Under the pieces are notes generated by a model, which saw nothing but the letters and a program-made list of their open reading frames with translations, ran no database searches and was not told the DNA's origin. DNA of 64,000 bases from Perca fluviatilis (lineage: Eukaryota > Chordata > Actinopteri > Perciformes > Percidae), in the NCBI RefSeq assembly GCF_010015445.1, contig NC_053115.1, forward strand, positions 11,827,524-11,891,523. Direction: 5' to 3'. Shown in pieces: positions 62,458-64,000 of the stretch (position 1 is its first letter; each line of letters starts with the position of its first letter). Both the position numbers and the translations under genes were made by a program.

Positions 62458-64000
62458 GTGTGTGTGTGTGTGTGTGTGTCCATACCATGGGAAAACCTCC
62501 CCAGTTCCACTGCATCTGAGGCCCAGACGACTCTACGGGTCTAACCAGGAGCTCGGAGTCGCTCTTAGGAGATGATGGCCGGCTGTAGAACACACTGCCG
62601 TGAAGGAGAAATAGATAAGAGAGATGAAGGAAAAAAAAAAGGTTCAATTAACTGAATAAAATCAGTAGGACTGTATCTCTTTCTCAAACTGCCTCAGTGA
62701 TGCTGCTCAATCAATCAATCAATCAATCAAATGAATTGTGTGAACCATCATCACCTTTCCATGGGTGACTGCTCTCCATCCGAGTGTGGATGAGTGCCTC
62801 TGGTCTGTGTGGCCCCCAGCATCTCATTTGTCTCCTCAGATAGCGAGTAGTACACTGATTTACTAGAACACACACACACACACACAGGAAGATATTTTGA
62901 AACTACTGTGTTACCTTTGAAGGTTTAAACATTGATCCACATGACTCCCTGTAAAATGTTTGTAGTATTGACAATCCCAATGAGAACCGACATTCCAGCA
63001 TGTAGCTTTCAGCTGCTTTCTTCTCATTGTAGTGTCTCAATCTAATAGTGACCAAAATGGTGAAATACTATGCCACCTTGACCCACATTTAACAATGTCA
63101 GTCAAATATATTTTTATTTCAAGTTCACCTATTTCAAGTGTGCGTTGTAAAAGCAAAAGGATTGTCATTTCAGCAAGTCTTAGAAATGATTTGCCGATAA
63201 AGCTTTTTCCTCTTTTTTTTTTTTTTTTTTTTTTAAATCACTGACCTGAGTTGCAATGGTGTGACGGACTCTTCTTTAGCAGGGCTTTCCTGCCCGGCCT
63301 GATCACTTTCTCTCTCCCACTCCTTCTCTCTTTCTCTCTCATCTGATGAGGAGCTGGCCTCTTCTCTCAGGTGAGTATCAGAACGCATGCGTTTGCGGCG
63401 ACGTTTCTTCCTGCGGGCGCCAGATCCGGTGATGGAGGATCCCTCAGGGGTTTCTTCGATCTCCTCAGGGACCTCAAGAGGAATTGGGGAGGTGCACAGA
63501 TGGGCTGGGACCTGGGACTGAGGGGGATAACAAAGAAACGTTTATAATGATGGAGACAGATAACAGACTGCACAAATGAAGTTACCAAAGAATTGAGAAT
63601 GGGCCCATGGTCATCACATGTTGGTCCTCTTACCTCCTTGTTTTCATTTTCCTCCACAAAAAAAGCTTCTCCATTGTCACCCAGCTTCATGTGCAGGTCA
63701 ACTGATTCTCCATTGATCTCAATGTCCACCTAAAAATCACAGTGATGCATGTATGTGTCAAAGAAAAAAAGCAGAGAGATAGAACTGTAGTTCAAATAAT
63801 GTAATGAGACAGAGAAACACTGACAATCTTCTCCTTGGAACGCAGCACACCCAGCTTGCCAAAGCGGACGTGGAAGGGGGAACACTGGAACGATCCATCA
63901 GGCTGTCGCACCACAATGACATCGATCCCTCCGGTGAGTGACGGGGTTAAAGGCCGTACGTACAGCTCCTTCACCGTCACAAATACCGTCTCCGCAAACT
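55044..64000 (-). CDS. lpin3: Lipin phosphatidate phosphatase, full-length copy (5' end beyond window)
   Basis: Exons: >64,000-63,825; 63,729-63,634; 63,517-63,246; 62,862-62,755; 62,594-62,486; 62,343-61,578; 61,413-61,320; 60,238-60,051; 59,927-59,834; 59,728-59,659; 59,438-59,349; 58,562-58,504; 57,576-57,426; 57,292-57,144; 56,979-56,893; 56,405-56,253; 55,939-55,825; 55,408-55,305; 55,194-55,044. Phases agree throughout, about 1,015 aa. Domains: N-Lip; polybasic RRKKRRRKR (nuclear/phosphatidate-binding); [51 protein letters not shown]; the central membrane-binding region with [13 protein letters not shown] and [10 protein letters not shown]; and C-Lip with DIDGT, LGHIL and a final [13 protein letters not shown]. 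It converts phosphatidate to diacylglycerol. C-Lip wording ([21 protein letters not shown]) is closest to LPIN3 as I recall it; lpin2 is possible. The N-Lip KELY...TGG segment is altered by compensating indels. Confidence 0.9.
57376..57416. repeat. (GT)n microsatellite
   Basis: About 20 units beside the lipin exon 13 donor at 57,426; the mini-lipin counterpart is shorter. Confidence 0.92.
58615..59150. repeat. Dispersed repeat in lipin intron 11
   Basis: GGTTGGGTTTAGGAAAAG, CGGGACACGATCCCCGCTC and AAAGTCCTGTGTTTTACCC are typical of an abundant fish repeat. CGTGTTATC and related motifs occur inverted near its ends. Not coding despite a 98-codon ORF. Confidence 0.5.
58769..58812. repeat. 11-bp tandem repeat, four units
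   Basis: CGCCGTCTTGC repeated exactly four times, followed by a partial unit. Confidence 0.95.
60406..61271. mobile_element. hAT-type element, TAGGGTTGGGTA family, in lipin intron 7
   Basis: Ends TAGGGTTGGGTACCG and CGGTA..GGTACCCAACCCTA; direct repeat ATTTCATA on both sides (60,398-60,405, 61,272-61,279). At 866 bp it has no transposase. Bases 60,838-60,900 (CAACTTTATTTCTACAGC, GCAATTCAAAGTGCTTTAC) look like a second dispersed repeat nested inside. Confidence 0.88.
62418..62480. repeat. (TG)n microsatellite
   Basis: TG array with GTGTGG interruptions, ending 5 bp from the lipin exon 5 donor at 62,486; length variation could affect that splice site. Confidence 0.93.
62870..62886. repeat. 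Short (CA)n array
   Basis: CA run about 8 bp upstream (in gene orientation) of the lipin exon 4 acceptor. Confidence 0.85.

Larger units (their letters stand above)
52518..64000. repeat. Segmental duplication, unit 2
   Basis: Counterpart of 39,423-52,517, continuing beyond the window. Contains the duplicated RING 5' UTR exon without the RING coding exon, then the full-length lipin. Unit 2 has about 190 bp at 54,529-54,718 that unit 1 lacks, and vice versa at 42,341. Confidence 0.9.

Overview
The window is a stretch of teleost (ray-finned fish) nuclear genome. It has spliced vertebrate genes with GT/AG introns, long (TG)n and (TATG)n arrays, Tc1, hAT-like and PIF/Harbinger-like DNA transposons, and L2/Rex-like LINE pieces. 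All recognisable host genes lie on the minus strand, so transcription runs from high to low coordinates.

Layout: (1) 1-22,274 has no exon I can support. It is probably the large intron 4 of the chchd gene and is full of transposons and microsatellites. (2) 22,275-27,495 holds the first four coding exons of a MICOS subunit gene (chchd6/MIC25, with chchd3/MIC19 as the alternative). (3) 29,907-35,320 is a complete tpra1 (GPR175) gene: ten coding exons, 390 aa, and a promoter with the TCTCGCGAGA element. The pairing of chchd6 with tpra1 matches what I recall of the human 3q21 gene neighbourhood, which favours chchd6. (4) 36,462-39,6xx is a RING / coiled-coil / PRY-SPRY E3 ligase gene without a B-box (RNF135-like), with one coding exon and a separate 5' UTR exon. 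(5) 39,423-52,517 and 52,518-64,000 are two copies of a tandem segmental duplication. The unit starts at the promoter end of the RING gene and runs through a lipin (phosphatidate phosphatase, lpin3-like) gene.

The downstream copy, 55,044-64,000, is a full-length lipin with 19 coding exons; its first ~16 coding bases lie beyond the window. The upstream copy, 41,825-47,472, has lost nine whole exons and part of a tenth by an internal deletion. Its remaining exons still join in one open frame of 465 codons, provided a splice donor in former intron sequence is used. The result would be a compact 'mini-lipin' with N-Lip joined to the DxDxT catalytic C-Lip domain and no central region. A duplicate of the RING gene's 5' UTR exon and promoter (52,628-52,8xx) lies about 5 kb upstream of the mini-lipin on the same strand and might drive it. 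This lipin pair is the main finding. The mini copy has lost the conserved C-terminal Trp, and the full copy carries compensating indels in a conserved N-Lip motif. Transposon presence, absence and scars date several insertions relative to the duplication.

Exon borders were read by eye from reading frame, splice sites and remembered family sequences; no alignment or database search was run.
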